A DNA stretch of 23,521 nt from Rhodocyclales bacterium (GCA_021413665.1 JAIOPW010000054.1:1-23521), one strand, 5' to 3'; shown: positions 1 through 10,346, numbered from the stretch's first letter. Translations and numbers: made by a program. Notes: generated by a model from the letters alone, not told the origin.

Positions 1-2624
<2,624 letters not shown>

Positions 2625-2654
2625 GATGCGGGATCGGGGTTGGGGCAACCGGAG

Positions 2655-2660
2655 AATATA
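2655..2660 (-). promoter_or_regulatory. possible -10 box for uvrA
   Basis: Read on the minus strand this is TATATT (5 of 6 to the sigma-70 consensus), about 30 bp upstream of the uvrA ATG in the 91-bp gap after the preceding gene. I see no good -35 at normal spacing and no LexA-type CTGT-N8-ACAG box, so SOS control is not supported by the sequence. Confidence 0.3.
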
Positions 2661-2715
2661 CCCCGCTGGCGATTCGATAGCCACCAGCCCAAACTGATGC
2701 AGCCGTCCGGCCGGA

Positions 2716-4293
2716 TCAGTTCGGTTCGCGGCTGGGGGTGGGTGGCAGCAGCGGGCGCAGCCAGCCGAACAGCGGCGGCCGGCCGTGGGCGAACTCCGGT
2801 AGCAGGTTCATGTCGGTGATGATCCGCGCCGAGTCTCGCCCTTCGGAATGTGCGATGTAGTCCTGCGCGCTCTGCAGCGGATCATTGACCAGCCGGGCGG
2901 CGACGCCGCCGTCGGCGAAGAGGGCATCGTCGAATGCGGGCCGCTCGCCGATCCTGCTTGCGCGCAGCACCTGTTCGGCGTCGGGCCGCTTGGCCAGCGG
3001 CTGATCGCTCATATAGATGAAGCCCTTGTAGCGGACTACGTGCGGGAACACTTCGAGTGCGGTCCGGTAGGCGTCGATGCTGGCCGTCGAGTTGCTCGCC
3101 AGAACGCCGCCGGGTTTGAGATGGGCCTTCACCTCGCGCAGGTAGTCGGCCGACAGCAGTTGCGTCGTGTAGGCGCGCCAGTGCCAGGTCGTGTTCTGGA
3201 ACACGAGGTCGAAGCGCTCATCCGGGTGCGCCCGCAGCCAGCGCCGGCCGTCGTCGATCTTGATGCTGACGCGGGGGTTGGACAGCAGTGGTGCGACATC
3301 CGGATAACGCCCGATCAGTTCGAGGTAGCCCGGATTGATCTCGATCACCTTGACGGCTTCGATGCCCGGCATGCCTTCGATGGCGCGGGTCCACGCCCCG
3401 CTGCTGAGGCCGACCACCAGGGCAAGGCGCGGACCGGGATGCATCACCGCCATCAGGTAGGCGCGGTCGAGTTCGTTGGAATTGATGTCCATGTCGACGT
3501 TGACCCGGCCGTCGTAGGCATTGCCGCCGAAAGTGACGTCGCCACCCTGTCCGCGGGGCGGCTTGAGCACGTGAATGATGCCGTGCCTGTTCTGTATCAC
3601 GTGCCGGATCTGTTTCTTGTCCGCGCCCCACGAGTCGGCGAGCGGAATGACAAGGGCGGGCGGCAGGACGATTGAACTCGCGCCGAACGCCACCAAGGCG
3701 GCCGGTGCTACCCATGCGATACCGGGTCGCCACCAGGCGAATGCCCAGGCCAGTACGCCGAGGGCGGCGGTAAGAACACCGATCAGCGCCAGGGTGGTCT
3801 CGACGTCGATGTGGTCGAGAAGCCAGAAGCCGGTGACGATCGGCCCGAGGCTGGAACCCATGACGTTTCCAAGGTAGATCCGGGATACGGACCTGCCCAC
3901 CTGCCCGGAATCACCCTGCGAGCCCAAATGATGGACGATGGGGAACAGCACACCCTTGAGTCCCGCCGTCAGGGCAATCATGAAGACCAGGAGTGGCAGT
4001 CGGATCGGCGCATAGGGCAGGATGACCGGTCCGAGATACAGTGCCGCGAGATCGACTGCGGCCGCGACGAACAGGACCATCCCCGCCGAGCGCAGCAGGT
4101 CGACGCTGTTCCGGCACAGGCGGCGTCCGCCAATCGCGCCGAGGGCAATCCCGATGAGGAAAGCCGCAAGAACCAGGGAAAACGCGTGGGGCCGCCCGCT
4201 TTGGCCGAAGGAGACGAGGCGCACCCAGACGATTTCCTGGCTGAGGCTCAGGAAGCCGATGCTGAAGGACAACAACAAGGCAAGGTGGCGCAT
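2716..4293 (-). CDS. membrane-bound spermidine synthase-like protein (TM module fused to aminopropyltransferase-like domain)
   Basis: This is a 525-residue protein. The first 225 or so residues hold about six hydrophobic segments. They start with the module typical of MFS/spermidine-synthase fusions (GFLSLSQEIVWVRL, then LAAFLIGIALGA). The remainder is a Rossmann-like aminopropyltransferase/methyltransferase domain, with a nucleotide loop LALVVGLSSGAW, an acidic strand end VIEINPGYLELI, the motif DDGRRWLRAHP, and LKPGGVLASNST. True spermidine synthases have a VDSSDP-type segment with the catalytic Asp after the DGR motif. Here the equivalent reads FDLVFQNTTWHWRAY, so ordinary polyamine synthesis is doubtful. 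The ATG lies one base after the stop of the upstream membrane-only gene and in another frame, which suggests translational coupling. The protein is probably an inner-membrane enzyme; its substrate is unknown. Confidence 0.85.
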   Translation of the reverse strand: MRHLALLLSFSIGFLSLSQEIVWVRLVSFGQSGRPHAFSLVLAAFLIGIALGAIGGRRLCRNSVDLLRSAGMVLFVAAAVDLAALYLGPVILPYAPIRLPLLVFMIALTAGLKGVLFPIVHHLGSQGDSGQVGRSVSRIYLGNVMGSSLGPIVTGFWLLDHIDVETTLALIGVLTAALGVLAWAFAWWRPGIAWVAPAALVAFGASSIVLPPALVIPLADSWGADKKQIRHVIQNRHGIIHVLKPPRGQGGDVTFGGNAYDGRVNVDMDINSNELDRAYLMAVMHPGPRLALVVGLSSGAWTRAIEGMPGIEAVKVIEINPGYLELIGRYPDVAPLLSNPRVSIKIDDGRRWLRAHPDERFDLVFQNTTWHWRAYTTQLLSADYLREVKAHLKPGGVLASNSTASIDAYRTALEVFPHVVRYKGFIYMSDQPLAKRPDAEQVLRASRIGERPAFDDALFADGGVAARLVNDPLQSAQDYIAHSEGRDSARIITDMNLLPEFAHGRPPLFGWLRPLLPPTPSREPN

Positions 4294-4294
4294 G

Positions 4295-4900
4295 CTATTT
4301 GCGGACCAGCGCGCTGGCCACGATGGCGCTGGCAGTGAGGTTCATGGCGGCCGCGATGGCTATGGTCTGGCGCACATCGAACCAGTAGAAGAGGAAAAAT
4401 CCGACGGCGATCGCACCGATGGCGGCGCCCAGGGTATTGATGAAATAGAGTGTGCCGGTGGACACCCCGACATTTCCGGAACTCCGGAAGGCATTGGCGA
4501 TCAGCATCGGCAGCGTCGCCCCCATGCACAGGGTCGGCAACAGCAGGAGGGTGAAGCTGAGCAGTGCGGCGGCCGGGCGGTCGAGCCCGCTGAACAGGTG
4601 GCCACTCCAAACCAGCAGGTCGGCGCTGATCAGGCCATAGGCGGCGATGGCCGCCTCGAAGAGGCAAAACGCGAGCAGGATGCGGCGCGGGAAGCGGTCG
4701 GCCAGGATGCCGCCGAGCACTGCACCGACGCCGAGGCCGAACATGAAGGTGGAGACGACAATCGTGACCGACTCGATGTCTACCCCGACAATCACGAACA
4801 GCAGGCGCTGCCAGGTCACCTGATAGACCAGCGCAGCGATTCCGGACAGAAAGAAAGCCATCGCAATGCGGGTCGTTCCTATCGATCTTTCGCCTCCCAT
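4295..4900 (-). CDS. membrane-only module paralogous to spermidine-synthase-like fusions
   Basis: This 201-residue protein is almost entirely hydrophobic (about six segments) with no soluble catalytic domain. It begins with the same kind of module as the N-terminus of the next gene: SGIAALVYQVTWQRLL followed by STFMFGLGVGAVLGG. It ends with the conserved GTLYFINTLGAAIGA segment seen before the catalytic domain in fused MFS/spermidine-synthase proteins. I chose the ATG at 4900 because AAGGA lies 6 bp upstream; the frame is open further upstream, but that stretch is low-complexity and overlaps the divergent ATPase gene. The stop TAG is followed by one base and then the ATG of the partner gene. 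It is probably the first half of a two-subunit membrane enzyme, or half of an ancestral fusion. Confidence 0.8.
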   Translation of the reverse strand: MGGERSIGTTRIAMAFFLSGIAALVYQVTWQRLLFVIVGVDIESVTIVVSTFMFGLGVGAVLGGILADRFPRRILLAFCLFEAAIAAYGLISADLLVWSGHLFSGLDRPAAALLSFTLLLLPTLCMGATLPMLIANAFRSSGNVGVSTGTLYFINTLGAAIGAIAVGFFLFYWFDVRQTIAIAAAMNLTASAIVASALVRK

Positions 4901-5111
4901 TCCCCGTCCTTCTCTTGTTGGAGTTGCCTCGCGAACAGCGGCTTTACCTGACGGCTCTGTTGGAGCCAACGTCGTACCCGGTTCCGGGAGGCAGGCCGAA
5001 GGGGGGAATTCGTTTGCCATGGAAACAGGCAGGCCAAAACACCCTCGACAGTCCGGGATAATGCCGCCATCAAGTCCTTTCGGCAAATGCGCATGACTCG
5101 GGGCCGCGGAA

Positions 5112-5140
5112 TTGACTGTCGCGCATGGCTCCGGGATACT
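5112..5140 (+). promoter_or_regulatory. sigma-70 promoter for the P-loop ATPase gene
   Basis: TTGACT (5112-5117, 5 of 6) is separated by 17 bp from GATACT (5135-5140, 4 of 6). The predicted transcription start near 5147 leaves a leader of about 36 nt to the GTG at 5183. This is the best promoter in the 282-bp divergent gap 4901-5182. Apart from a weak GATAAT at 5057-5062, nothing else is recognisable there. Confidence 0.6.
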
Positions 5141-5182
5141 CACGCCAGTTCCATCGCAGCGTTCTTCCACTGGAGATTCGTC

Positions 5183-5776
5183 GTGCGCCTTTCTCTCACC
5201 GGTGCCGCCGGCATCGGCAAGACCACCCTGGCTAGGGCACTTGCAGCCCGCTTCAAGGCGCCGCTGCTGGGGGAGAACTTCGGCGGCATCGTGAGCGCCT
5301 TCAACGCCGAGGCCCGGCCCGGTGACGAGGTGGCGCGGGTGCGGCGCCGCGCCAATTGCCGTGCGGCGTGTCTCGACTGGCTGCGGCAACGAGAGTCACA
5401 GTATCTCGCCCATCCCGGCTTCATCGAAGACCGCTGCGCCATCGACGTCCTGTTCCGCTGGCTGCTGGAAAATCTTTCCGACGCCGACAACGGAGAAACG
5501 CAACGCATGATCGAACTGACCCGAGCGCTGCTGGCGACGACCGATTTCGTCGTGATCCCGCCGCTGGCGCTCACGGAGCAGGTACAGAACGAGGAGGGAT
5601 TGGTCCGGGTGGGTTCGTTCAGCCGCCTGTTTCGCGCGCAATCGCTCGCTCTGGGCATCGCCGGCCAGTTGCTTGAGCCTTCGCGCCTTATCGTCATCCC
5701 CGATGATCGGCAAACCCTGGAGGAGCGCATGCGGTTTGTGCTGATCCGCGTCGCGCCGGATGAACGGGGCGAGTGA
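5183..5776 (+). CDS. P-loop NTPase, AAA/NadR-like ATPase, function unknown
   Basis: The protein has 197 residues and begins VRLSLTGAAGIGKTTLARALA. A Walker A GAAGIGKTT near the very N-terminus is followed by a helix, as in small nucleoside-kinase-like or AAA_28 ATPases. A later acidic strand-like segment, TTDFVVIPPLALTEQV, lies where Walker B or a substrate-binding strand would be expected. No membrane segments are visible. I chose the GTG at 5183 because GGAG lies 7 bp upstream and a TTGACT/GATACT promoter ends at 5140; a longer frame from 5087 would start upstream of that promoter and has no conserved-looking sequence. The gene is divergent from the spermidine-synthase-like genes and is followed on the same strand by an MFS transporter. 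I cannot assign a substrate. Confidence 0.75.
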   Translation: MRLSLTGAAGIGKTTLARALAARFKAPLLGENFGGIVSAFNAEARPGDEVARVRRRANCRAACLDWLRQRESQYLAHPGFIEDRCAIDVLFRWLLENLSDADNGETQRMIELTRALLATTDFVVIPPLALTEQVQNEEGLVRVGSFSRLFRAQSLALGIAGQLLEPSRLIVIPDDRQTLEERMRFVLIRVAPDERGE

Positions 5777-5819
5777 CCGGTCTGCCCCCCAAGCCAACGG
5801 GATTCGGATGTTTGTGCAT

Positions 5820-5825
5820 TAAAAT
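5820..5825 (+). promoter_or_regulatory. possible -10 box for the MFS/ssb region
   Basis: TAAAAT (5 of 6) lies within a small inverted repeat GCATT-AA-AATGC (5816-5827) in the gap between the ATPase gene and the MFS gene. No convincing -35 is seen at 16-18 bp. Confidence 0.28.
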
Positions 5826-5888
5826 GCGCCGTTGCGCAGCGCTACCGGGTCTCCGGTGACTTGATCTCCCGGAAAACCACTGAACTCA

Positions 5889-7136
5889 ATGCTTTCCCCC
5901 ACTCCAGACGCCATGACTCGCGAGGAGAAGCGCGCCGGCGCTTCTCTCGCCGCGATTTTCGCGCTGCGCATGCTCGGGCTGTTCCTGATCCTCCCGGTAT
6001 TTGCGATCCATGCCCGGAGCATTCCGGGCGGTGACGATGCGACCCTGGTAGGCATCACGTTGGGAGCGTATGGCCTGACCCAGGCGATTTTCCAGATTCC
6101 TTTTGGCATGGCGTCGGACGCCTTTGGCCGCAAGCGGGTCATCGTTTTCGGTTTGCTGCTGTTCGCCGTCGGGTCGGTGGCGGCGGCCCTGGCGACGGAT
6201 GTCTGGTGGACGATTTTCGGCCGCATCGTACAAGGCGCCGGCGCGATTTCGGCCGCCGTCACCGCATTGGCCGCGGACCTGACGCGCGAACAGCATCGCA
6301 CCAAGGTGATGGCCATGATCGGTTCGTCGATCGGTCTGGTTTTCGCCCTATCGCTGGTCGCCGCACCCGCGCTTTACGCCGCGATCGGCATGGACGGATT
6401 GTTCTGGATGACGGCGATCCTGGCCGTCGCCGCCATCGGTCTCGTCACCCATGTCGTGCCGCCGGCGCCACCGCCGCCGGCCGGTCCCAAGCCTCCGTTT
6501 CGCGATGTGCTGTTCGATACCCGCCTGCTACGTCTCAACTTCGGCATCTTCACCCTGCACATGGTTCAGATGGCGATGTTCGTCGTCGTTCCCGGCCTGC
6601 TGCTGCGTTATGGCGACCTGCCGCTGGCATCGCACTGGAAGGTCTATCTGCCCGCGGTGCTGGCGTCTTTCGTGCTGATGGTACCGGCGATCATCTATGC
6701 GGAAAAGCGCAACCAGATCAAGCCGGTCTTCGTTTTCGCCATCGCCCTGCTGGTGGTCACTCTGGCGGCAATGTGGGTCGGCAGCACCAATTTCAACGTG
6801 GTGGCGGGGGGCCTGCTCAGTTTCTTCGTCGCCTTCAACATTCTCGAAGCCATGCTGCCCTCGCTGATTTCCCGCATTGCGCCGCCGAATGCCAAGGGCG
6901 CGGCGCTGGGCGTGTACAACACGACGCAGGCCTTCGGCCTGTTTCTGGGTGGCGCGTTGGGCGGCTGGCTGCTGAAGAATTACGACGCCGGCGCCGTGTT
7001 CATGGGTGGCGCGGCGATGGCCGCCATCTGGCTGGTCGCAGCGGCCACCATGCCGCCAGTGCCGGTGCGTCGGCCGATTCTCGCAACAGCGGCGCCGACG
7101 CCGGCGGCGCATGGCATACTTGGCGGCAAAACCTGA
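5889..7136 (+). CDS. MFS transporter (YajR-like drug/efflux type)
   Basis: This 415-residue protein has about twelve hydrophobic segments. An MFS motif A lies in the loop between helices 2 and 3 (GMASDAFGRKRV, residues 73-84) after the conserved start SLAAIFALRMLGLFLILPVFA. A proline-rich inter-domain loop (PPAPPPPAGPKPP) separates the two six-helix halves. The sequence resembles the YajR-type MFS proteins commonly found just upstream of ssb in betaproteobacteria; I infer export, and the substrate is not readable. The ATG at 5913 (MTREEKRAGA) is an equally plausible start and matches where the conserved sequence begins; neither has a clear ribosome-binding site. Its stop overlaps the Shine-Dalgarno sequence of ssb, so the two are probably co-transcribed. 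Confidence 0.9.
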   Translation: MLSPTPDAMTREEKRAGASLAAIFALRMLGLFLILPVFAIHARSIPGGDDATLVGITLGAYGLTQAIFQIPFGMASDAFGRKRVIVFGLLLFAVGSVAAALATDVWWTIFGRIVQGAGAISAAVTALAADLTREQHRTKVMAMIGSSIGLVFALSLVAAPALYAAIGMDGLFWMTAILAVAAIGLVTHVVPPAPPPPAGPKPPFRDVLFDTRLLRLNFGIFTLHMVQMAMFVVVPGLLLRYGDLPLASHWKVYLPAVLASFVLMVPAIIYAEKRNQIKPVFVFAIALLVVTLAAMWVGSTNFNVVAGGLLSFFVAFNILEAMLPSLISRIAPPNAKGAALGVYNTTQAFGLFLGGALGGWLLKNYDAGAVFMGGAAMAAIWLVAAATMPPVPVRRPILATAAPTPAAHGILGGKT

Positions 7137-7148
7137 GGAGGAAATCGC

Positions 7149-7604
7149 ATGGCGTCAGTCAATAAGGTCATCATCGTCGGCAACCTGGGCAAGGATCCGG
7201 AGGTGCGCTACACGCCGAACGGCGACTCGGTGACCAATGTCACCATTGCCACCACCGACACCTGGAAAGACAAAGGCACCGGCGAGAAGAAGGAAGCCAC
7301 CGAATGGCATCGCGTGGTGTTCTTCGGCAAGCTGGCCGAGATCGCCGGCCAGTACTTGAAGAAGGGTCGCCAGGTGTATGTCGAAGGCGCCCTGCGCACC
7401 CGCAAATGGACGGACAAGGAAGGCCACGAACGCTACACGACGGAGATCGTCGCCAATGAAATGAAGATGCTCGGCTCCCGCGAGGGCATGAGCGACGCGC
7501 CGCCGCGCGAGAGCGGCGGCGGTGCCGGAGGCAATCGCCCGGCAGCGACGCCGCAGCCGGCGGGCGGCACCTTCAATGATTTCGAGGACGACATTCCGTT
7601 CTGA
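7149..7604 (+). CDS. ssb: single-stranded DNA-binding protein
   Basis: SSB coats single-stranded DNA during replication, recombination and repair and recruits partner proteins through its C-terminal tip. The protein has 151 residues. The OB fold spans about residues 1-110 (SVNKVIIVGNLGKDPEVRY, then TEWHRVVFFGKLAEIAGQYL and GRQVYVEGALRTRKW). A glycine/proline-rich linker leads to the acidic tip DFEDDIPF, the standard partner-binding motif. AGGAGG at 7136-7141, 7 bp before the ATG, is an excellent ribosome-binding site and fixes the start. It sits 12 bp after the MFS gene. No SOS box was seen. Confidence 0.97.
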   Translation: MASVNKVIIVGNLGKDPEVRYTPNGDSVTNVTIATTDTWKDKGTGEKKEATEWHRVVFFGKLAEIAGQYLKKGRQVYVEGALRTRKWTDKEGHERYTTEIVANEMKMLGSREGMSDAPPRESGGGAGGNRPAATPQPAGGTFNDFEDDIPF

Positions 7605-7656
7605 CGCCTGCGCCGGTCGGGGATAGTGTTTGCCGGACGGGTCATGCGGGGTGGAC

Positions 7657-8970
7657 ATGCCTGAAAAACTGAAACTCCTGTCCTGGCGCGATATCGTCTT
7701 TGTCGCGCTGCCTTCCTTGCTGCTGATCGCGGGCGCATTCTGGCTTGCGGCGCAGTTCATCAAGCCGGCGCCGCCCGACAAGCTGATCATCAGCACCGGT
7801 GGCGAGGGCGGCGCCTACCAGCGTTTCGCCGCGCGGTACAAGGACGCGTTGGCCGGCTATGGCATCGCGCTGGTGGAGAAGCCCTCCGCCGGGTCGACCG
7901 AAAACCTTGCCCGTCTGCGAGACCCCGATTTTGAGGTCGATGCCGCCTTCATCCAGGGCGGCACGGCGCATCCGGTCGAAGACGATGCACTGGTTTCGCT
8001 GGGGGACTTCTATTACGAGCCGCTGTGGATTTTCTACCGCGACGGGGCCGTGGGCAGCGGCGACAAGGTACTCGAGCTCAGGGGCAAGCGCGTCGCCATC
8101 GGCGGCGAGGGCAGCGGCACGAATCAACTCGCCAGGGAACTGCTGGCCGCCAATGGCCTCGATGCGAAGAACACGCGCCTGATCGAGGCCGGTGGCCTGG
8201 GTCTGGTGGAAAAGCTCGGAAAGAGCGAAATCGATGCCGTGTTCGTTGTCGGGCCGACGCAATCGTCGCTGGTGTGGTCGCTGCTCTATACGCCGGGTGT
8301 GCGGCTGATGAACCTGGCGCATGCCGAGGCCTATGCCCGGCGCTTTCCCCATCTGGCGCGCCTGGTGCTGCCGCGCGGGGCCATCGACCTGACACTGGAC
8401 ATTCCAGCGCAGGATGTGCAACTGGTATCGCCGATGGCCACCCTGCTGGTGCGCGAGGATACGCATCCAGCCCTGATCGACCTGCTGATGCAGGCCGCGA
8501 GCGAGGTTCACGGCGCACCCGGCGTGTTCCAGAAGCCGAGCGAGTTTCCGCACGCCGGCCACAGCGAGTTCCCCCTGTCGAAGGAAGCCGAGCGTTACTA
8601 CAAGTCTGGCAAGCCGTTCCTCCAGCGCTACCTGCCGTTCTGGGCGGCGACGCTGATCGACCGCATGGTGGTGATGCTGGTGCCGCTGCTGGCGGTGCTG
8701 ATTCCGCTGTTCAAGTTCGCGCCGCAGATCTATGGCTGGCGGGTGCGTTCGCGCATCTACCGGCGCTATGGCGAACTCAAGTTCCTCGAGAACGAAGTGA
8801 ACGAAGACCCGGCCCGGCACACTCGTGCCGAATGGATGTCGAAGCTGGAAGACATCGAGAAGGATGCCAGCACGATCCGCACGCCGCTGACCTTCACCGA
8901 CATGCTCTATACCTTGCGTGGCCACATCGAACTGGTGCGGGACATGATTCTGCGGCGTACCGCCGCCTGA
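7657..8970 (+). CDS. TAXI-family TRAP solute-binding protein, membrane-anchored with cytoplasmic tail
   Basis: This 437-residue protein has an N-terminal membrane segment (about 11-36). A TAXI-type solute-binding domain follows (LIISTGGEGGAYQRFA, VEKPSAGSTENLARL, DAAFIQGG, YEPLWIFYR, GKRVAIGGEGSGTNQLARELLAANG). A second membrane segment lies near 327-355 (LIDRMVVMLVPLLAVLIPLFKF), then a charged tail of about 78 residues. TAXI proteins normally feed solutes to a fused DctQM permease, and none is encoded nearby. The architecture is a periplasmic binding domain held between two membrane helices with a cytoplasmic tail. The ATG at 7657 is preferred over upstream TTG/GTG codons because the membrane segment begins about 10 residues later and a G-rich stretch precedes it. 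Transport or sensing are both possible. Confidence 0.88.
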   Translation: MPEKLKLLSWRDIVFVALPSLLLIAGAFWLAAQFIKPAPPDKLIISTGGEGGAYQRFAARYKDALAGYGIALVEKPSAGSTENLARLRDPDFEVDAAFIQGGTAHPVEDDALVSLGDFYYEPLWIFYRDGAVGSGDKVLELRGKRVAIGGEGSGTNQLARELLAANGLDAKNTRLIEAGGLGLVEKLGKSEIDAVFVVGPTQSSLVWSLLYTPGVRLMNLAHAEAYARRFPHLARLVLPRGAIDLTLDIPAQDVQLVSPMATLLVREDTHPALIDLLMQAASEVHGAPGVFQKPSEFPHAGHSEFPLSKEAERYYKSGKPFLQRYLPFWAATLIDRMVVMLVPLLAVLIPLFKFAPQIYGWRVRSRIYRRYGELKFLENEVNEDPARHTRAEWMSKLEDIEKDASTIRTPLTFTDMLYTLRGHIELVRDMILRRTAA

Positions 8971-8985
8971 ATCGCCGCATCACTG

Positions 8986-9017
8986 TCCGCAGCGACGAGG
9001 ATCCGCAGCGACGAGGA
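8986..9017. repeat. 16-bp tandem duplication
   Basis: Two exact head-to-tail copies of TCCGCAGCGACGAGGA occupy 8986-9001 and 9002-9017, directly abutting the 44-bp repeat array. They lie just after the TAXI gene stop, in non-coding DNA. Confidence 0.9.
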
Positions 9018-9148
9018 GAGCGAACTTTGCTCGACCGTCCTGCTGCGCAGGGGCTTCATCAGAGCGAACTTTGCTCGACCGTCCTGCTGCGCAGGGACTT
9101 CATCAGAGCGTACTTTGCTCGACCGCCCTGCTGCACAGGGGCTTCATC
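9017..9148. repeat. three tandem 44-bp repeats between convergent genes
   Basis: Units are 9017-9060, 9061-9104 and 9105-9148, with no spacers. Unit 2 differs from unit 1 at one base and unit 3 at three. Each unit carries GAGCGAACTTTGCTC (weak stem GAGC/GCTC) and a second small stem TCCTG-CTGCG-CAGGG. In unit 3 this becomes CCCTG-CTGCA-CAGGG, turning a T:G pair into C:G and so keeping the stem. On the minus strand each unit can be read as a 14-codon frame starting MKPL or MKSL and containing VEQS. The TGA of unit 3's frame overlaps the ATG of unit 2's (TGATG), and unit 2's overlaps unit 1's; unit 1's frame has no stop at its repeat end. The array lies between the TAXI gene and rfaE2, which converge. 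It could be a dispersed repeat family, an RNA or protein target, or a bidirectional transcription-end element. Confidence 0.93.
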
Positions 9149-9170
9149 AGCGCCGACTCTTGATACCCTT

Positions 9171-9656
9171 TCAGAGGCGGCGGATCTTCTCCATCAGCGC
9201 CGTCGTCGAGCGTTGGTGGACGAAGGGGATGGAATGCACGCTGCCTCCCCAGCCCATGACTTCGCCATAGCCGACGATCTTTTCCACCGGCCAGTCGCCG
9301 CCCTTGACCAGGATGTCGGGCCGGCAATCGAGGATGCGTTGCAGTGGCGTGTCCTCGGCGAACCAGGTCACCAGCGTCACGCATTCGAGAGAGGCCAGCA
9401 GCGCCATGCGGTCGGCCAGCGGATTGACCGGGCGGTCGTCGCCCTTGCCCAGGCGCCTGACAGAGTCATCCGAGTTGGCGGCGACGATCAGCGCGGCACC
9501 CAGGCTGCGCGCCTTCGCCAGATAGGTGACATGGCCGCGATGCAGGATGTCGAAGCAGCCGTTGGTGAACACCAGCGGTCGCGCCAGCGAGCCGACGCGC
9601 CGGGCCAGATCGGCGGGCGCCGTGATCTTGGCTTCGAAGGCCGGCGGCAAATACAT
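9171..9656 (-). CDS. rfaE2: D-glycero-beta-D-manno-heptose 1-phosphate adenylyltransferase
   Basis: This cytoplasmic enzyme adenylylates heptose-1-phosphate to make ADP-heptose for the LPS inner core; it corresponds to the C-terminal half of E. coli HldE. The 161-residue protein has the nucleotidyltransferase motif TNGCFDILHRGHV (HxGH at 39-42), then AANSDDSVRRLGK, RPDILVKGGDW and the C-terminal STTALMEKI. It is a stand-alone domain, so a separate kinase (RfaE1) gene is expected elsewhere. It is the last gene of the yraN-HIRAN-gmhA-BON-rfaE2 run, 15 bp after the lipoprotein gene, and fits functionally with gmhA in the same cluster. Confidence 0.95.
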   Translation of the reverse strand: MYLPPAFEAKITAPADLARRVGSLARPLVFTNGCFDILHRGHVTYLAKARSLGAALIVAANSDDSVRRLGKGDDRPVNPLADRMALLASLECVTLVTWFAEDTPLQRILDCRPDILVKGGDWPVEKIVGYGEVMGWGGSVHSIPFVHQRSTTALMEKIRRL

Positions 9657-9671
9657 CCTGCGGCGCCTTGC

Positions 9672-10346
9672 CTACTTCTTCGGCGCAGCCTTGGAATCGG
9701 CCGGCTTGGCTTCCGGCACCGGGGTCGGCTTGTTGTCCAGCGTCTTGGCCTGTTCCGCGCTGATGATTTCAAACACACGCACCACCTTCTGCACCCCGCC
9801 CGTGGTACGGGCGATCTCCACCGCGGCATTTGCCTCGGCCTGGGTCACCAGCCCGAGCAGGAATACGACGCCGGCTTCGGTGACTACCTTGACGTGGTTG
9901 GGCGAGAACTTGCTGGCGTCGACGAAGCGCGCCTTGACCTTTGAAGTGATGTAGGAATCATTGCTGCGACCGCCGAAGCTCGAAGGACCGGCGATGGCCA
10001 GTTCATTGCTGATCGACTTGACGTTGGGCACGCCGGCGGCCAGCTTTTCGACGTCGGCCTTGATCTCCTGCGTCGGCACCTCGCCGGTGAGCAGCAGCAT
10101 CCGGTTGTAGCTGGTGGTGTTGACATGCACCTTGTCGCCGTATTTTTCGCTGATGCGGTTGCCGGCGCGAAGCTCCATGCCTTCGTCGGAGACATAGGTC
10201 TCCGAATTGCGCCGGTCCGCCAGCAACAGCACACCGGCGCCGGCGCCGACCGCGACGGCGCCGAAGCAGCCGGCGAGGATCGGTACGCTGAGGGCGAGCG
10301 CGGCCAGGTTGCGGGCTTGGATGAATATCTTGTGGTTCAGGTTCAT
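9672..10346 (-). CDS. BON-domain outer-membrane lipoprotein (DolP/YraP-like)
   Basis: This 224-residue protein has a lipoprotein signal ending LAGC (Cys27) and two BON domains (about 50-115, with NRISEKYGDKVHVNT and LLTGEVPTQEIKADVEKLA; and about 125-195, with SNDSYITSKVKARFVD and VVFLLGLVTQAEANAAVEIA). A proline/lysine-rich tail follows. In E. coli the equivalent gene (dolP/yraP) follows diaA and supports outer-membrane integrity; the same order here supports that role. The ATG at 10346 is chosen because GGGAG lies about 7 bp upstream and the lipobox follows; it overlaps the gmhA stop as ATGA, indicating translational coupling. The frame continues upstream, but only as a shadow of gmhA. Confidence 0.93.
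   Translation of the reverse strand: MNLNHKIFIQARNLAALALSVPILAGCFGAVAVGAGAGVLLLADRRNSETYVSDEGMELRAGNRISEKYGDKVHVNTTSYNRMLLLTGEVPTQEIKADVEKLAAGVPNVKSISNELAIAGPSSFGGRSNDSYITSKVKARFVDASKFSPNHVKVVTEAGVVFLLGLVTQAEANAAVEIARTTGGVQKVVRVFEIISAEQAKTLDNKPTPVPEAKPADSKAAPKK

Noticed and set aside
2625..2715. LexA/SOS box for uvrA (also looked for upstream of ssb)
   Set aside because: No CTGT-N8-ACAG-like sequence was found in either gap.
5087..5182. Upstream start for the P-loop ATPase
   Set aside because: It would start before the TTGACT/GATACT promoter; GTG 5183 has GGAG at 7 bp and puts Walker A at the usual place near the N-terminus.
4901..5389. N-terminal extension of the membrane-only module gene
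   Set aside because: It is not hydrophobic and not family-like, and it overlaps the divergent ATPase gene; a good ribosome-binding site precedes the ATG at 4900.
9017..9148. CRISPR array
   Set aside because: Units are directly adjacent with no unique spacers, there are only three, and no cas genes are present.
8025..9944. Plus-strand open frame of 639 codons across the TAXI gene, repeats and rfaE2
   Set aside because: It is a shadow of real genes on both strands, with no domain and no ribosome-binding site.
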